NCBI GenBank assembly: GCA_002308955.1 | Contig: DBWJ01000028.1 | Coordinates: 1 to 24,235 of the forward strand | DNA length: 24,235 nt | Source of the DNA: Lachnoclostridium sp. UBA1241 | Lineage (GTDB): Bacteria; Bacillota; Clostridia; Lachnospirales; Lachnospiraceae | Direction of reading: 5' to 3' | Part shown: positions 1 through 8,832 of the stretch, piece by piece | Numbering within the stretch: position 1 is the stretch's first letter | Layout: every line of letters starts with the position of its first letter | The notes under the pieces: model-generated | Database searches by the model: none | The model's input: only the letters and a program-made list of their open reading frames with translations | Told to the model about the DNA's origin: nothing | Program-made: the position numbers and the translations under genes

Positions 1-26
1 CGCTGGTTCGAATCCAGCTGGCCCAG
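1..26 (+). tRNA. 3' end of a tRNA (partial; possibly tRNA-Gln)
   Basis: The T arm is visible: stem GCTGG (2-6), loop TTCGAAT (7-13), stem CCAGC (14-18). The 3' acceptor strand TGGCCCA (19-25) and discriminator G (26) follow. The next bases are TCA, so CCA is not encoded and would be added afterwards. The anticodon lies outside the window. A 5' strand TGGGCCA with discriminator G would suit a Gln tRNA, but that identity is a guess. Confidence 0.8.
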
Positions 27-31
27 TCACC

Positions 32-57
32 AAGCGGGCATCAGGCCCGCTTTATTT
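32..57 (+). terminator. Rho-independent terminator after the tRNA
   Basis: AAGCGGGC (32-39) pairs perfectly with GCCCGCTT (45-52) around the loop ATCAG, followed by TTTATTT. It lies just after the tRNA end. Only 26 bases separate it from the next start codon, so the following gene must depend on readthrough or on a promoter overlapping this hairpin. Confidence 0.8.
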
Positions 58-83
58 GTATATAAAACCATCCGAGGGGTATC

Positions 84-2249
84 ATGGGGGCGGAAGAGCG
101 CAGACAATATAAGGAATTTGCTGACGTGCTGAAGCGGACCGATAAGGAGCTTTCGGGTATCGCATCGTCGCGTAACGTGCTGACGAACGATGTGAAGACA
201 GCCTATCGGAATCTGCAGATCAGTCTTGCCGTCGACATCCTAAAGGAGATGGACGTCGAGCAGCTGAACACCGGTCACGAAGGCATCCGCGTAAAAGCTT
301 TCCGTGACATGGGGCTTAAGACGGTTGCCGATGTATTCAAGGCCTCGCAGCGCGCCCTCGAGTCGATCCCGGGCGTCGGTCCGGTTATGGCATCGAAGGC
401 CAAACGGAACGCCGAAGCCCTTCGGATCTCCGCAAGCCGCACCATCCGGGTGCGCGTGGATTCGGAGCACCCGACAGCGGAAGCAAGGAGGCTTGTGCAC
501 ACCGTCGGAATTCTGATGGCGGCAGACCAATGCATCGAGGACGCGATCGTTCTGTTCGGCACGAGCCACGTCGGCCTCACCGCGCGTCTTGACGTCTCCG
601 AATGCCTCGGAAGCGCGTTCAGCTGGTTCTTCACCTCCGGCGAGCGCAAGCAGCAGGCACAGCTTGCCTACAGTGAATTACAGGAATATGTTTCCACGGA
701 ATATGCGGCAAATGCGACGCGCATCATCGACACTTACCACGACGCCCTCCGCTTAAAGGAGACGGAAGCGTGGCAGAGCTTCCTCGATAACCCGGCGCCG
801 TATTACGCGATGCTGTTCTCGGTTACGGAGGGCAGTACCGAAGCCGTTACCGACTACGGCGGAATCCCCGCCGAGCTGGTGGAGCAGGTCAATGCGTTTC
901 CGCTCTGTACCGACGGGCTTCAGGCGACGCTTCGCCGGTATCAGGTATTCGGAACGAAATACATACTCGCAAGGGAGCGCGTGCTTCTCGGGGATGAGAT
1001 GGGACTCGGAAAAACCGTAGAGGCAATCGCCGCGATGACGCATCTGCGGGCGGAAGGCAAGACGCATTTTCTTGTGGTTTGTCCGTTAAGCGTACTTATG
1101 AACTGGCAGCACGAGGTGGCCAGGTTCAGCACGGTTCCCGTGGATGAAATCTACGGATATGACCGGAGCGAAGAACTTACAGACTGGTTAGAGAAGGGCG
1201 GTACCGCGATCACGACCTACGAAACTGCCTCGAAGATTGAACTGCCGAACCGCTTCGCAATCGACCTTCTGGTTGTGGACGAAGCCCAGTATATCAAGAA
1301 TCCGGACGCGCTTCGAACGAAGGCAGTGCGCCGTCTCATTGGCCGTTCCCAGAAGGTTCTTCTGATGACCGGTACGCCGATGGAAAACCGCGTTGACGAG
1401 ATGGTCCGCCTGATCGGTTTTCTGCAGCCGGAGGTCGCCGGCAGGGCAAAACGCTACACGAAGCTCTCCGAAGCGGAGCTGTTCCGCGAGGAGATTGCGC
1501 CGGTTTATCTGCGCCGTACCCGTGAGCAGGTATTGAGCGAGCTGCCCGACAAGGAGGAAATCCTTGAGTGGGGACTTATGACCGAGGACGAAACCGGTGC
1601 CTACCGGAAAGCCCTTTCGACGAATAATTACATGGAAATCCGACGGATTTCCTGGAATCTGCCCGCGATCAGCGAATCCACCAAGGCCCGCCGCATGCTA
1701 GAACTGATTGAGGAAGCGGAAGCGGACGGCAGAAAGACAATCGTGTTCTCATTCTTTCGGGAGACGCTTCAGAACGTAGCGAGGCTTGTCGGTGAAAAGT
1801 CCGCAGGCGTCATCGACGGATCAGTTCCGATGCCCCGAAGAGAAGAGATTTTGAAGGCTTTTCGGGAGGAAGAATCGAAAACCGTACTCATTTGTCAGGT
1901 AATTGCCGGCGGTGTGGGCTTGAATGTTCAGGCGGCAAGTGTTATCATATTCTGTGAACCGCAGTTAAAGCCTTCCATGGAGGAGCAGGCCATTGGCCGG
2001 GCGTACCGCATGGGGCAGAGCCGGAAGGTTCTGGTGCACCGGCTTTTGATTGCGGATTCCGTGGATGAACGGATATTGTCCATTCTTTCCGACAAGCGGG
2101 AAGCATTCTTAGCATTTGCCGATGAATCGGTTATCGGAAGGATGGACGCAGAGCAGGAAGTTTCGACTGCCGCTATGCAGCAGATTATAGAAGAAGAAAA
2201 GAAGCGTTATCAGGTGGATAACGCGGACGAAACGGAGGAAAGCGAATGA
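84..2249 (+). CDS. SNF2-family DNA helicase/translocase with N-terminal helix-hairpin-helix
   Basis: A 721-residue cytoplasmic superfamily 2 ATPase of the SNF2/RapA type, expected to translocate on double-stranded DNA or displace bound proteins. Visible motifs are Walker A GDEMGLGKT (303-311), the DEAQ box (399-402), motif III TGTP (429-432), a motif V region IAGGVGLN and motif VI IGRAYRMGQ (637-645). These include the Lys and Arg needed for ATP hydrolysis. Upstream, residues about 68-116 contain SIPGVGPVMASKAK, a helix-hairpin-helix DNA-binding element; residues 120-270 are an unassigned helical region. No SWIM zinc motif is present. The ATG has GAGGGG at 74-79. Its stop overlaps the next start by 4 bp (ATGA), so the two are probably translationally coupled. 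No convincing promoter fits between the tRNA terminator and the start. Substrate and partner are unknown. Confidence 0.93.
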   Translation: MGAEERRQYKEFADVLKRTDKELSGIASSRNVLTNDVKTAYRNLQISLAVDILKEMDVEQLNTGHEGIRVKAFRDMGLKTVADVFKASQRALESIPGVGPVMASKAKRNAEALRISASRTIRVRVDSEHPTAEARRLVHTVGILMAADQCIEDAIVLFGTSHVGLTARLDVSECLGSAFSWFFTSGERKQQAQLAYSELQEYVSTEYAANATRIIDTYHDALRLKETEAWQSFLDNPAPYYAMLFSVTEGSTEAVTDYGGIPAELVEQVNAFPLCTDGLQATLRRYQVFGTKYILARERVLLGDEMGLGKTVEAIAAMTHLRAEGKTHFLVVCPLSVLMNWQHEVARFSTVPVDEIYGYDRSEELTDWLEKGGTAITTYETASKIELPNRFAIDLLVVDEAQYIKNPDALRTKAVRRLIGRSQKVLLMTGTPMENRVDEMVRLIGFLQPEVAGRAKRYTKLSEAELFREEIAPVYLRRTREQVLSELPDKEEILEWGLMTEDETGAYRKALSTNNYMEIRRISWNLPAISESTKARRMLELIEEAEADGRKTIVFSFFRETLQNVARLVGEKSAGVIDGSVPMPRREEILKAFREEESKTVLICQVIAGGVGLNVQAASVIIFCEPQLKPSMEEQAIGRAYRMGQSRKVLVHRLLIADSVDERILSILSDKREAFLAFADESVIGRMDAEQEVSTAAMQQIIEEEKKRYQVDNADETEESE

Positions 2250-3790
2250 CGCGGAGGAGAAGAATCTATGCCCTTTTGCTTGTTCTGGCGCTTACGGTGA
2301 CATCGTTCGCCGGATGCGGAAAGGGAGAGAAGAAGAAAGGCGTGTTCTCGGTACGGTTTGAGCTGGAGGGAGGCGACCGTGTTTCCGGAAGTCTTCATCA
2401 GGAAGTGAAGAAGGGCGAGGCTGCGGAGGAGCCGAAGGTGGAGCGTGAGGGCTACTTCTTCAGCGGCTGGGATACCGAATTTGAGGATATTCAGGAAGAT
2501 ACCGTCATAAAAGCGGTGTGGAAGAAAGCCATCCACGTCACATTTGACGCAAACGGAGGAGAATTCTCGGGCGGTAATACCGAGGTGTATCTTGCTTCGG
2601 GCAAAAAGCCGACTGCACCGAGCGTAAAGCGCGAGGGTTACACCTTCCTCGGGTGGGAGCCGGAGGTTTCGAATGTCAGTGAGGATACCACCTACATGGC
2701 GCAGTGGAAGCGTGACGTTCCTACTGCCGACGAAGTGTACAAGACGCTTTCCGACAGCATGGTGGAGATTCACACGTACGACGAGAGCGGGCAGGGCATC
2801 GCGCTCGGTTCGGGATTTTTCATCGATACGGAAGGAACCGTGCTGACGAACTTCCATGTCATGGAGGGCGCGTATTCCGCGGAAATCGTTATGTATAACG
2901 AGGATACCTTCGAAGTCAACTACATCGAGGGCTATGACAAGGACATTGACCTTTGCGTCATCAAAACGGCCGCTTCCGATACGAAGCCCGTTACGTTTTT
3001 TGCCGGAAATGTGAAGACCGGCGAGACAGTTTACACAATCGGAAGTTCCGTCGGTCTTACCGGAACGTTCTCGAACGGCATTGTTTCGACGGCTTCCAGG
3101 CAGTATGACGGTGTGGAATGCATCCAGATTACGGCGCCGATTTCACACGGAAACAGCGGCGGCCCGCTGGTTAACGAGTTCGGTGAGGTGCTCGGCGTCA
3201 ACACGTTCATGATGGTGGACGGACAGAACCTGAACTTCGCTGTTTCGATTAAGGAACTGGATAACATTGACCGCTCGGAGACGATTACGATTGAGAAGTT
3301 CGGACAGCTGACCGGCGAGTCGGTTAAGCCGAATTACACGAAGGTGATCACCGGTGACGAAGGCGAGTACGTTTACGAGATGACCAACGACATCGAGCTG
3401 GAGTCCAATGACATGCCGTATGAGGCCAACATGCTTTCGGACGGTTACTGGAAAGCTGCATATCTTGATGATGTTGACAGCATCGATTTCTACTATCTGA
3501 CGGTGCCGTCGAGCGGAGACGTTCTCGTATATATTCTTGCCTACTGGCAGGACGATGACCCGTACATACACGCATACTTCCGCGATGTGTACACGGAAGA
3601 GATGCCCGCGTCGGTAACCGGACACGATTCCTACATCGGCATGAATGACTACGATGATGAGAATAACTATAAGCTCGCCACCTTCCATGTTCCGGAAGCC
3701 GGAAGCTATTACCTGGACGTTCATCTTCCGGATGACTATCCGTACGACACCGGATGCTACTATCTGGTAGGTTATGAGTTTGTACCGTAA
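2246..3790 (+). CDS. Secreted lipoprotein: two InlB B-repeats, trypsin-like (S1C/DegP-type) serine protease, C-terminal PPC-like domain
   Basis: 514 residues. The N terminus is basic, then hydrophobic, ending SFAGC with the lipid-accepting Cys24, so the protein should be anchored outside the membrane. Two Listeria-Bacteroides/InlB B-type repeats follow (about 35-93 and 96-155), both with the GY-F-GW core and a terminal VW/QWK. The protease domain (about 163-345) has a complete triad: His204 in TNFHV, Asp235 in DIDLCVIK and Ser304 in HGNSGGPL. No PDZ domain follows, unlike DegP/HtrA. Residues about 380-514 start NDIELESND and resemble bacterial pre-peptidase C-terminal (PPC) domains. A short gap separates it from surface protein copy 1. 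Processing of that protein is plausible by position only. The 4-bp overlap with the helicase gene is unusual for an exported protease. Confidence 0.92.
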   Translation: MTRRRRIYALLLVLALTVTSFAGCGKGEKKKGVFSVRFELEGGDRVSGSLHQEVKKGEAAEEPKVEREGYFFSGWDTEFEDIQEDTVIKAVWKKAIHVTFDANGGEFSGGNTEVYLASGKKPTAPSVKREGYTFLGWEPEVSNVSEDTTYMAQWKRDVPTADEVYKTLSDSMVEIHTYDESGQGIALGSGFFIDTEGTVLTNFHVMEGAYSAEIVMYNEDTFEVNYIEGYDKDIDLCVIKTAASDTKPVTFFAGNVKTGETVYTIGSSVGLTGTFSNGIVSTASRQYDGVECIQITAPISHGNSGGPLVNEFGEVLGVNTFMMVDGQNLNFAVSIKELDNIDRSETITIEKFGQLTGESVKPNYTKVITGDEGEYVYEMTNDIELESNDMPYEANMLSDGYWKAAYLDDVDSIDFYYLTVPSSGDVLVYILAYWQDDDPYIHAYFRDVYTEEMPASVTGHDSYIGMNDYDDENNYKLATFHVPEAGSYYLDVHLPDDYPYDTGCYYLVGYEFVP

Positions 3791-3824
3791 GTAACAGTAT
3801 ATTTGGGAATAAGAAATCACATTT

Positions 3825-3838
3825 GCCGGGGAACCGGC
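3825..3838 (+). promoter_or_regulatory. Small GNRA-type hairpin in the leader of surface protein copy 1
   Basis: GCCGG (3825-3829) pairs with CCGGC (3834-3838) around a GGAA tetraloop. It ends just before the GGGGGA ribosome binding site at 3841. It lacks a T-tract, so it is not a terminator. An effect on mRNA stability or translation is only a possibility. Confidence 0.3.
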
Positions 3839-3853
3839 TCGGGGGAAAATGGG

Positions 3854-6800
3854 ATGAAGAAACACATATTGATAATTACAGCCATAGCCGCACTTTTGTG
3901 CGGCTTTTTGGCATGCGCAGGCGTTGTAAGCGCGGAGGACGGAGAGAAGTATAAGATTACCGTCGAGGGCGGGTATGCGACCGCATACGACGTGAACGGC
4001 AATAAGGTTACGGTAACGGAAGCAAGTACCGGTACGGGGATAACGATATACCCGGAACGAAAAGCAGGTGTATATGTAACAGGATGGGAGACGGACTTTA
4101 ACGGCAGACAGCCGGTATTTTACGGAACGGACGGGACATCGGAGTTTACTTTCCGGATGCCGCCGTGTGATGTGACGATTAAAGCAGTGACTGCCGCACA
4201 GAAGCCCTGTGTGATTGATCTGAGGGGGGGTTACTGCGCCCTTCCGGATTATGAAATCTACGCTTCGGACGGATGCTCCTACAGCCCGATTGCGGGTTGG
4301 GTGTTACAGGCAATCGGATCGGAGTATGAGGCTGTCTGGTATGATTCGAAGGGAATTGATCTTGACGGGGACGGAAATAAAGATATTCTTCTGGTCGGAA
4401 CCGAAGGGTTTAAGAATATGACGCAGTTTGCGGCGATACCCGCGCCCGGAGGAAATCTTCACGGAGAGTATAAGCTTGAGGGATTGTCGGACGGTCCGCT
4501 TTGGCCGTATACCGTTAGGTTTCCAGAGGAAAACGTCGAAAAGAGTTATGCCATTTCCATTTCGGAAGGTGTCGCGCAAATTTATAATCAGACAATTTAT
4601 GATTATCAGGAAGTAAAGGAAATGCAGCCCGGGGAAAGCGTCCGAATATCCGTCGCCCCGGAAGAGGGCACCTATGTAAAGGGCTGGGCTTTGGAAGGCG
4701 AAACCGAAACGAATCCGATGTTCCGTTCAGAAGTAGGAGGCATATGGTATTTCAATATGCCCGCACGCGATATCACCATCCATCCCGTAAAAGGAAAGCA
4801 GGAGCCTTATACAATTGACCTTAGTAAGACGGAGGAGATTCCAAATGAGGTCGGGCAGTGTTTATCGGATTCCATTGGGGATGATTATTTCGTGGGTGAC
4901 CTGGATGGAGACGGGACCAGAGATTTTTCGGAGACACCTCACGATGAAAAGGACAAATACTATCTTACGTTTTTGCAGTGCCCCGGAAGCAATATTAAAG
5001 GCGATTACGTTGTAGATAAACCGAATCACGGCAGGTATTGGCCGATTACGATGCGATTCGGGGAGATGAAAGAAGATTATTCGATTTCCGTGACCGGCGG
5101 ACATGCAATTGACCGAAACGGCAGGCGGATTACGAGTGCCGCAGTTGGTGAAAAGGTCACAATAGTAAGAGATTATGAGTCGGGTGTTTTTTGGAAAAAG
5201 TGGGAGGCGGATTTCACGGGAGGCTCCTCTGATTCTATCATTTACGGGTTCATAATGCCCGCACAGAATGTTCATATCAAGGCGGTTACCGTGACTTCGC
5301 AAATACCGGTTAACATTGATCTTACAAATGATTGGCTATGGTTAGGAGAACGAAATGTTGACGAGAGGCAGCTGATTATCGAGAATGCGATGCGAGCTAA
5401 TTATGACTATGGCTGGTTTGGGTTCTCTGTTGCCTCGGGAGGTGAGCCTAATATGTGGCTGGATGCCGACGGAAACGGAACCGATGATATCGGATTCGGT
5501 GCCAGCTATGACGGAACTGCAGACGTAATCAGGGGATCATCCTACAGCCTTGGAGAATCCTTCTCCTATCCGGTAAAGGACGGAGCCTACGGCCCGATTA
5601 TCTTCACGGTAAATGCGACGAAGGCCGTACCGCCGTTACCTATGAAAAACGGTTCCGTACATAAGATTCAGGTGAAAAACGGCGTTGTACTGAATGAAGC
5701 AGGGGAAGTAATCACCGAAGCAAAGGCCGGTGATTTGGTTACGCTTCGCGTATATGCATCTGCCGGAAGGTATGTGAAGGATGAACGGTATAGACCGGAC
5801 GGCGAGAAAGACAGTAACGGAAGGAGTTCCTTTTCCTGTAAGATTATTATGCCTGATGAGGATGTTTCCGAGGCCCCGGAATATGCCGCCAAAGAGCCTT
5901 TAAAGATTAATCTGGTCGAAAGGAAGGATGATGAACCGTATCTTACCAATATAGACATGACCCACCTTGCAGGTAAGATTGTGAAAGAAGAAGACGGCGT
6001 TACCTTCTACGATTTGGACGGTGACGGACAGGCGGATGTATGGCTGGCAAAAGAATATGTGTGGAGAGCATGGATTGTCGGAAAGACCGAAACCGCATAT
6101 GACGGAACAGTGATTCTTCCGGCCGGCGAAAAGAATTATCAGTATAGTGAAATTCGGTTCATTTTGTCGAACGGAACGAAGGTCATTGACGAAACCACAA
6201 AGGAAGGGTGCTATCTGATTTCCGTTACGGACGGAATACTAGAGGGTGAGAGTGCTGTGAAACCCGGTGACTCGGTTGTGATCCGCCCCGCGCCGCGAGA
6301 TGACGGAAACTATGTGGCAGATTGGAATTTCGAGTATGATCTGAGTGCTTCCGGGACCGGCTTCGGGTACTCCTGGTCTGACGGAAGGTTGACCTTTACC
6401 ATGCCGGAATCGGATATCGAGGTGAAAGGTGTTTTAAAGAAAGCAGAGCCTTTGACGATTGACCTGTCGGAAGGGAAGATAAACCTGACAACAGAAGCCA
6501 TTGAATGTATTCTGGATGCTGTCGGAGGGAATAATTCGATGACGGTTGACCTGAACGGGGATGGCATCGATGACGTAATGCTGGCAAGTTCCTTAGGCGT
6601 GATTCAGGCCACAAAGGATTACAGCTGCGGAGCCGAGTTCACCCTTAACGGTGCCACCCGCGGACCGTACTATCCGATTACCTTTATCTACAACCCGAAA
6701 GAGCAGGCGGTTACCGCCACACCCACACCTACTCCTACGGCAGAGGTGTCGCCCGAGCCAACCGAGGCTCCAACTAAAGACCGCGAGAACCCGAGAGGAG

Positions 6801-7024
6801 AGAATAAGGGAGACTCCTTCAATCCGCTTTACCTCATCCCGGTGGCAGCAGCGCTTTGTGCCGTTCTGGCAGCAGGAGCGATCTGGTGGAGGAAAAAGAA
6901 GAAGGCGGCGAAGGCAGGAGGGAAAGAACCGGCAGTTGAAGGGCCGATAGATACGATGACCGATGCGTCGGCTGATACGGTGGCTGATTCATCGGTTGAA
7001 TCGGCGGAAAATGATAAGGAATAG
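3854..7024 (+). CDS. Repetitive surface protein, copy 1 (five composite units, C-terminal TM anchor)
   Basis: 1056 residues from ATG 3854. An in-frame TTG at 3803 is rejected because only the later start puts a signal peptide (1-27, ending VVSA) at the N terminus; GGGGGA lies at 3841-3846. Five composite units follow. Each has a beta-rich InlB-like repeat (about 33-112, 231-312, 408-480, 604-676, 785-862) with G-x-YV-x-W and F-x-MP-x-x-D motifs. Each is followed by a segment with an Asp-rich loop: DLDGDGNKD (169), DLDGDGTRD (349), LDADGNGTDD (536), DLDGDGQAD (719) and DLNGDGIDD (899). The last unit holds YSCG and GPYYPITF, with a possible disulfide partner at ECILDAV. A Thr/Pro linker (954-975), the motif DSFNPLY, a TM helix (about 990-1012) and a basic tail complete it. 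No catalytic motif was seen. It is separated from its paralogues by tRNA-Leu and three other genes. Confidence 0.88.
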   Translation: MKKHILIITAIAALLCGFLACAGVVSAEDGEKYKITVEGGYATAYDVNGNKVTVTEASTGTGITIYPERKAGVYVTGWETDFNGRQPVFYGTDGTSEFTFRMPPCDVTIKAVTAAQKPCVIDLRGGYCALPDYEIYASDGCSYSPIAGWVLQAIGSEYEAVWYDSKGIDLDGDGNKDILLVGTEGFKNMTQFAAIPAPGGNLHGEYKLEGLSDGPLWPYTVRFPEENVEKSYAISISEGVAQIYNQTIYDYQEVKEMQPGESVRISVAPEEGTYVKGWALEGETETNPMFRSEVGGIWYFNMPARDITIHPVKGKQEPYTIDLSKTEEIPNEVGQCLSDSIGDDYFVGDLDGDGTRDFSETPHDEKDKYYLTFLQCPGSNIKGDYVVDKPNHGRYWPITMRFGEMKEDYSISVTGGHAIDRNGRRITSAAVGEKVTIVRDYESGVFWKKWEADFTGGSSDSIIYGFIMPAQNVHIKAVTVTSQIPVNIDLTNDWLWLGERNVDERQLIIENAMRANYDYGWFGFSVASGGEPNMWLDADGNGTDDIGFGASYDGTADVIRGSSYSLGESFSYPVKDGAYGPIIFTVNATKAVPPLPMKNGSVHKIQVKNGVVLNEAGEVITEAKAGDLVTLRVYASAGRYVKDERYRPDGEKDSNGRSSFSCKIIMPDEDVSEAPEYAAKEPLKINLVERKDDEPYLTNIDMTHLAGKIVKEEDGVTFYDLDGDGQADVWLAKEYVWRAWIVGKTETAYDGTVILPAGEKNYQYSEIRFILSNGTKVIDETTKEGCYLISVTDGILEGESAVKPGDSVVIRPAPRDDGNYVADWNFEYDLSASGTGFGYSWSDGRLTFTMPESDIEVKGVLKKAEPLTIDLSEGKINLTTEAIECILDAVGGNNSMTVDLNGDGIDDVMLASSLGVIQATKDYSCGAEFTLNGATRGPYYPITFIYNPKEQAVTATPTPTPTAEVSPEPTEAPTKDRENPRGENKGDSFNPLYLIPVAAALCAVLAAGAIWWRKKKKAAKAGGKEPAVEGPIDTMTDASADTVADSSVESAENDKE

Positions 7025-7119
7025 GATTCTTTCGCTGGTCTTGTGCTCATTTTTCGGGCTTCGTTTTTCCCTTTTCCTACTATTCCGAAAAGAATCCTAC
7101 AAAAACTCAAATAAAGCAG

Positions 7120-7163
7120 AAAAAGTTGGAACGCTGCACACATGCGGCGGTCCAACTTTTTTT
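7120..7163. terminator. Bidirectional terminator between copy 1 and tRNA-Leu
   Basis: AAAAAGTTGGA (7120-7130) pairs perfectly with TCCAACTTTTT (7151-7161). An inner CGCTGC/GCGGCG pairing (one G-T) extends the stem. T runs follow on both strands, so it can end the plus-strand transcript from copy 1 and the minus-strand tRNA-Leu transcript. The bases from 7025 to 7119 hold nothing else I can identify. Confidence 0.9.
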
Positions 7164-7172
7164 ACACTCTTA

Positions 7173-7252
<80 letters not shown>

Positions 7253-7266
7253 GGATATTTCGCTTT

Positions 7267-7295
7267 ATTCTATCATTGCTAAAAGCGCTTGTCAA
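7267..7295 (-). promoter_or_regulatory. Sigma-A-type promoter of tRNA-Leu
   Basis: On the minus strand, TTGACA (7295-7290) and TAGAAT (7272-7267) are separated by exactly 17 bases. This places the start a few bases upstream of the tRNA 5' end. The -35 box lies in the first copy of a 17-bp direct repeat. Confidence 0.88.
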
Positions 7296-7323
7296 TCCTT
7301 ACGGAGAGCGCTCTTCAATCCTT
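7284..7323. repeat. Two imperfect 17-bp direct repeats with AGCGCT palindromic cores
   Basis: Bases 7284-7300 and 7307-7323 match at 15 of 17 positions with a 23-bp period. Each has an AGCGCT centre inside a longer palindrome: AAGCGCTT (7283-7290) and AGAGCGCTCT (7305-7314). They sit between the divergent tRNA-Leu and citrate synthase promoters. A paired operator is possible. The AA-GCGC-TT core loosely recalls catabolite-response elements but does not fit the full consensus. Confidence 0.5.
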
Positions 7324-7333
7324 CTTGAAAGTC

Positions 7334-7362
7334 TTGTTTTTTTATTCATTTTTTGATAAAAT
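7334..7362 (+). promoter_or_regulatory. Probable promoter of the citrate synthase/surface-protein transcript
   Basis: TTGTTT (7334-7339) and TAAAAT (7357-7362) are 17 bases apart in an A/T-rich stretch, predicting a start near 7369. That leaves a leader of about 58 bases before the chosen start codon. This is the only good plus-strand promoter I see before the array. Confidence 0.65.
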
Positions 7363-7426
7363 AAACTGAAACACTATGCAACGAAAAGCCGTTGAAATGA
7401 ACCATAGCAGAGGAGGGGCAACAACT

Positions 7427-8797
7427 ATGGCTGCAAAACGAGTCAACTATTCGGATATCACCGATGATATCCGCCGGCTTACGGAAATCTGCCGGGACAA
7501 CAGTAACATTGATCCGGAACTTTACAACCGCTACGAGGTGAAACGCGGGCTCCGCGATCTAAACGGCAAGGGCGTCCTCGCAGGGCTGACGGAGATATCC
7601 GAAATCCGTACGCTTAAGGTGGAGGACGGCGTAGAGAAGCAGTGTCCGGGGCAGTTATTCTACCGCGGCATTAATGTCGAAGATATTGTAAAGGGGTGTG
7701 TCGCAGAAAACCGCTTCGGTTTCGAGGAAACCGTATACCTTTTGCTGTTCGGCAAGCTTCCGACACGCGAACAGCTTACCGAATTCACAAACCTGCTCGG
7801 GTATTACCGGACGCTTCCGAGCAGTTTCGTAAGAGACGTAATTCTGAAAAAACCGAGTGCCAACATGATGAACGGCCTCGCCAGAAGCGTTCTGACGCTG
7901 TATTCGTATGATACCAATCCGGAAGACACTTCCCTTGAGAACGTGCTCCGGCAGTGCATTCAGCTGATTTCCATCTTCCCGATGCTTACGGTATACAGCT
8001 ACCATGCGCACCGGTATTACTACAAGGACGAAGCGCTGATTATCCATCGGCCGCGGACCGACCTTTCCGCAGCCGAGAATATCCTTCATCTGCTTCGCGC
8101 GGACAGTCAGTATACCGAACTGGAGGCGAGAGTTCTTGATATCGCGCTGATCCTTCATGCGGAGCACGGCGGCGGTAACAACTCGACCTTTACGACGCAT
8201 GTTGTCACATCTTCCGGAACCGATACCTACGCAGCCATGACGGCCGCCCTCGGTTCGCTGAAGGGACCGAAGCACGGCGGCGCGAACATGAAGGTAGTTG
8301 AAATGTTCGCGGATATGAAGGAGAAGGTTTCCGACTGGACCGATGAGGAGGAAGTGGGAACGTATCTTCGTGCGCTTCTGCATAAAGAAGCCTTCGACAA
8401 AGCCGGTCTCATCTACGGTATGGGACACGCCATCTATTCGGTTTCCGACCCGCGTGCGGTAATGTTCCGCGGCTTCGTTGAGAAGCTTTCCGAGGAGAAG
8501 GGCATGCATAAGGAGTTCGCTCTGTATCGTCTCGTTGAGGAGCTTGCGCCGAAGGTTATCGCCGGCGAACGGCGTATGTACAAGGGCGTCAGCGCCAATG
8601 TGGACTTCTACAGCGGCTTCGCCTATCAGATGCTCGGCCTTCCGGAAGAACTCTATACCCCGATTTTCGCGGTTGCGCGTGTCGCGGGATGGAGCGCTCA
8701 CCGTATGGAAGAGCTGATCAACGCCGGTAAGATTATCCGTCCGGCATATAAGAGCGTATGCGACGAGCGGGATTATGTCCCGATTGACGAAAGGTAA
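7427..8797 (+). CDS. gltA: Citrate synthase (citrate/2-methylcitrate synthase family)
   Basis: 456 residues. It condenses acetyl-CoA with oxaloacetate to citrate in the cytoplasm, feeding 2-oxoglutarate and glutamate synthesis. The family hallmarks are present: His247 in LHAEHGGG, catalytic His283 in PKHGGAN, the YGMGHAIY segment with His334, and catalytic Asp393 in ANVDFYSG. An in-frame ATG at 7376 is rejected because it lies almost on the predicted transcription start. ATG 7427 has AGGAGGGG (7411-7418) eight bases upstream. The length is at the long end for the family because of an N-terminal extension of about 60 residues, which I believe is common in clostridial enzymes. 2-Methylcitrate synthase activity cannot be excluded from sequence. 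Only 35 bases separate it from the next gene, without a terminator. Confidence 0.93.
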   Translation: MAAKRVNYSDITDDIRRLTEICRDNSNIDPELYNRYEVKRGLRDLNGKGVLAGLTEISEIRTLKVEDGVEKQCPGQLFYRGINVEDIVKGCVAENRFGFEETVYLLLFGKLPTREQLTEFTNLLGYYRTLPSSFVRDVILKKPSANMMNGLARSVLTLYSYDTNPEDTSLENVLRQCIQLISIFPMLTVYSYHAHRYYYKDEALIIHRPRTDLSAAENILHLLRADSQYTELEARVLDIALILHAEHGGGNNSTFTTHVVTSSGTDTYAAMTAALGSLKGPKHGGANMKVVEMFADMKEKVSDWTDEEEVGTYLRALLHKEAFDKAGLIYGMGHAIYSVSDPRAVMFRGFVEKLSEEKGMHKEFALYRLVEELAPKVIAGERRMYKGVSANVDFYSGFAYQMLGLPEELYTPIFAVARVAGWSAHRMEELINAGKIIRPAYKSVCDERDYVPIDER

Positions 8798-8832
8798 CTG
8801 CAGGCATATGAGGTTTTCGAAAGGAGGTTTCT

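Noticed and set aside
3803..3853. N-terminal extension of copy 1 starting at TTG 3803
   Set aside because: It would put a polar stretch ahead of the signal peptide. ATG 3854 has a suitable upstream purine-rich site.
7655..8701. A 348-codon open frame on the minus strand opposite citrate synthase
   Set aside because: It lies wholly inside a gene with clear catalytic motifs, has no recognisable domain, and reflects the codon bias of the true strand. The long minus-strand frames at 2210-2857, 3143-3865, 14259-14957 and 22096-22734 are rejected likewise.
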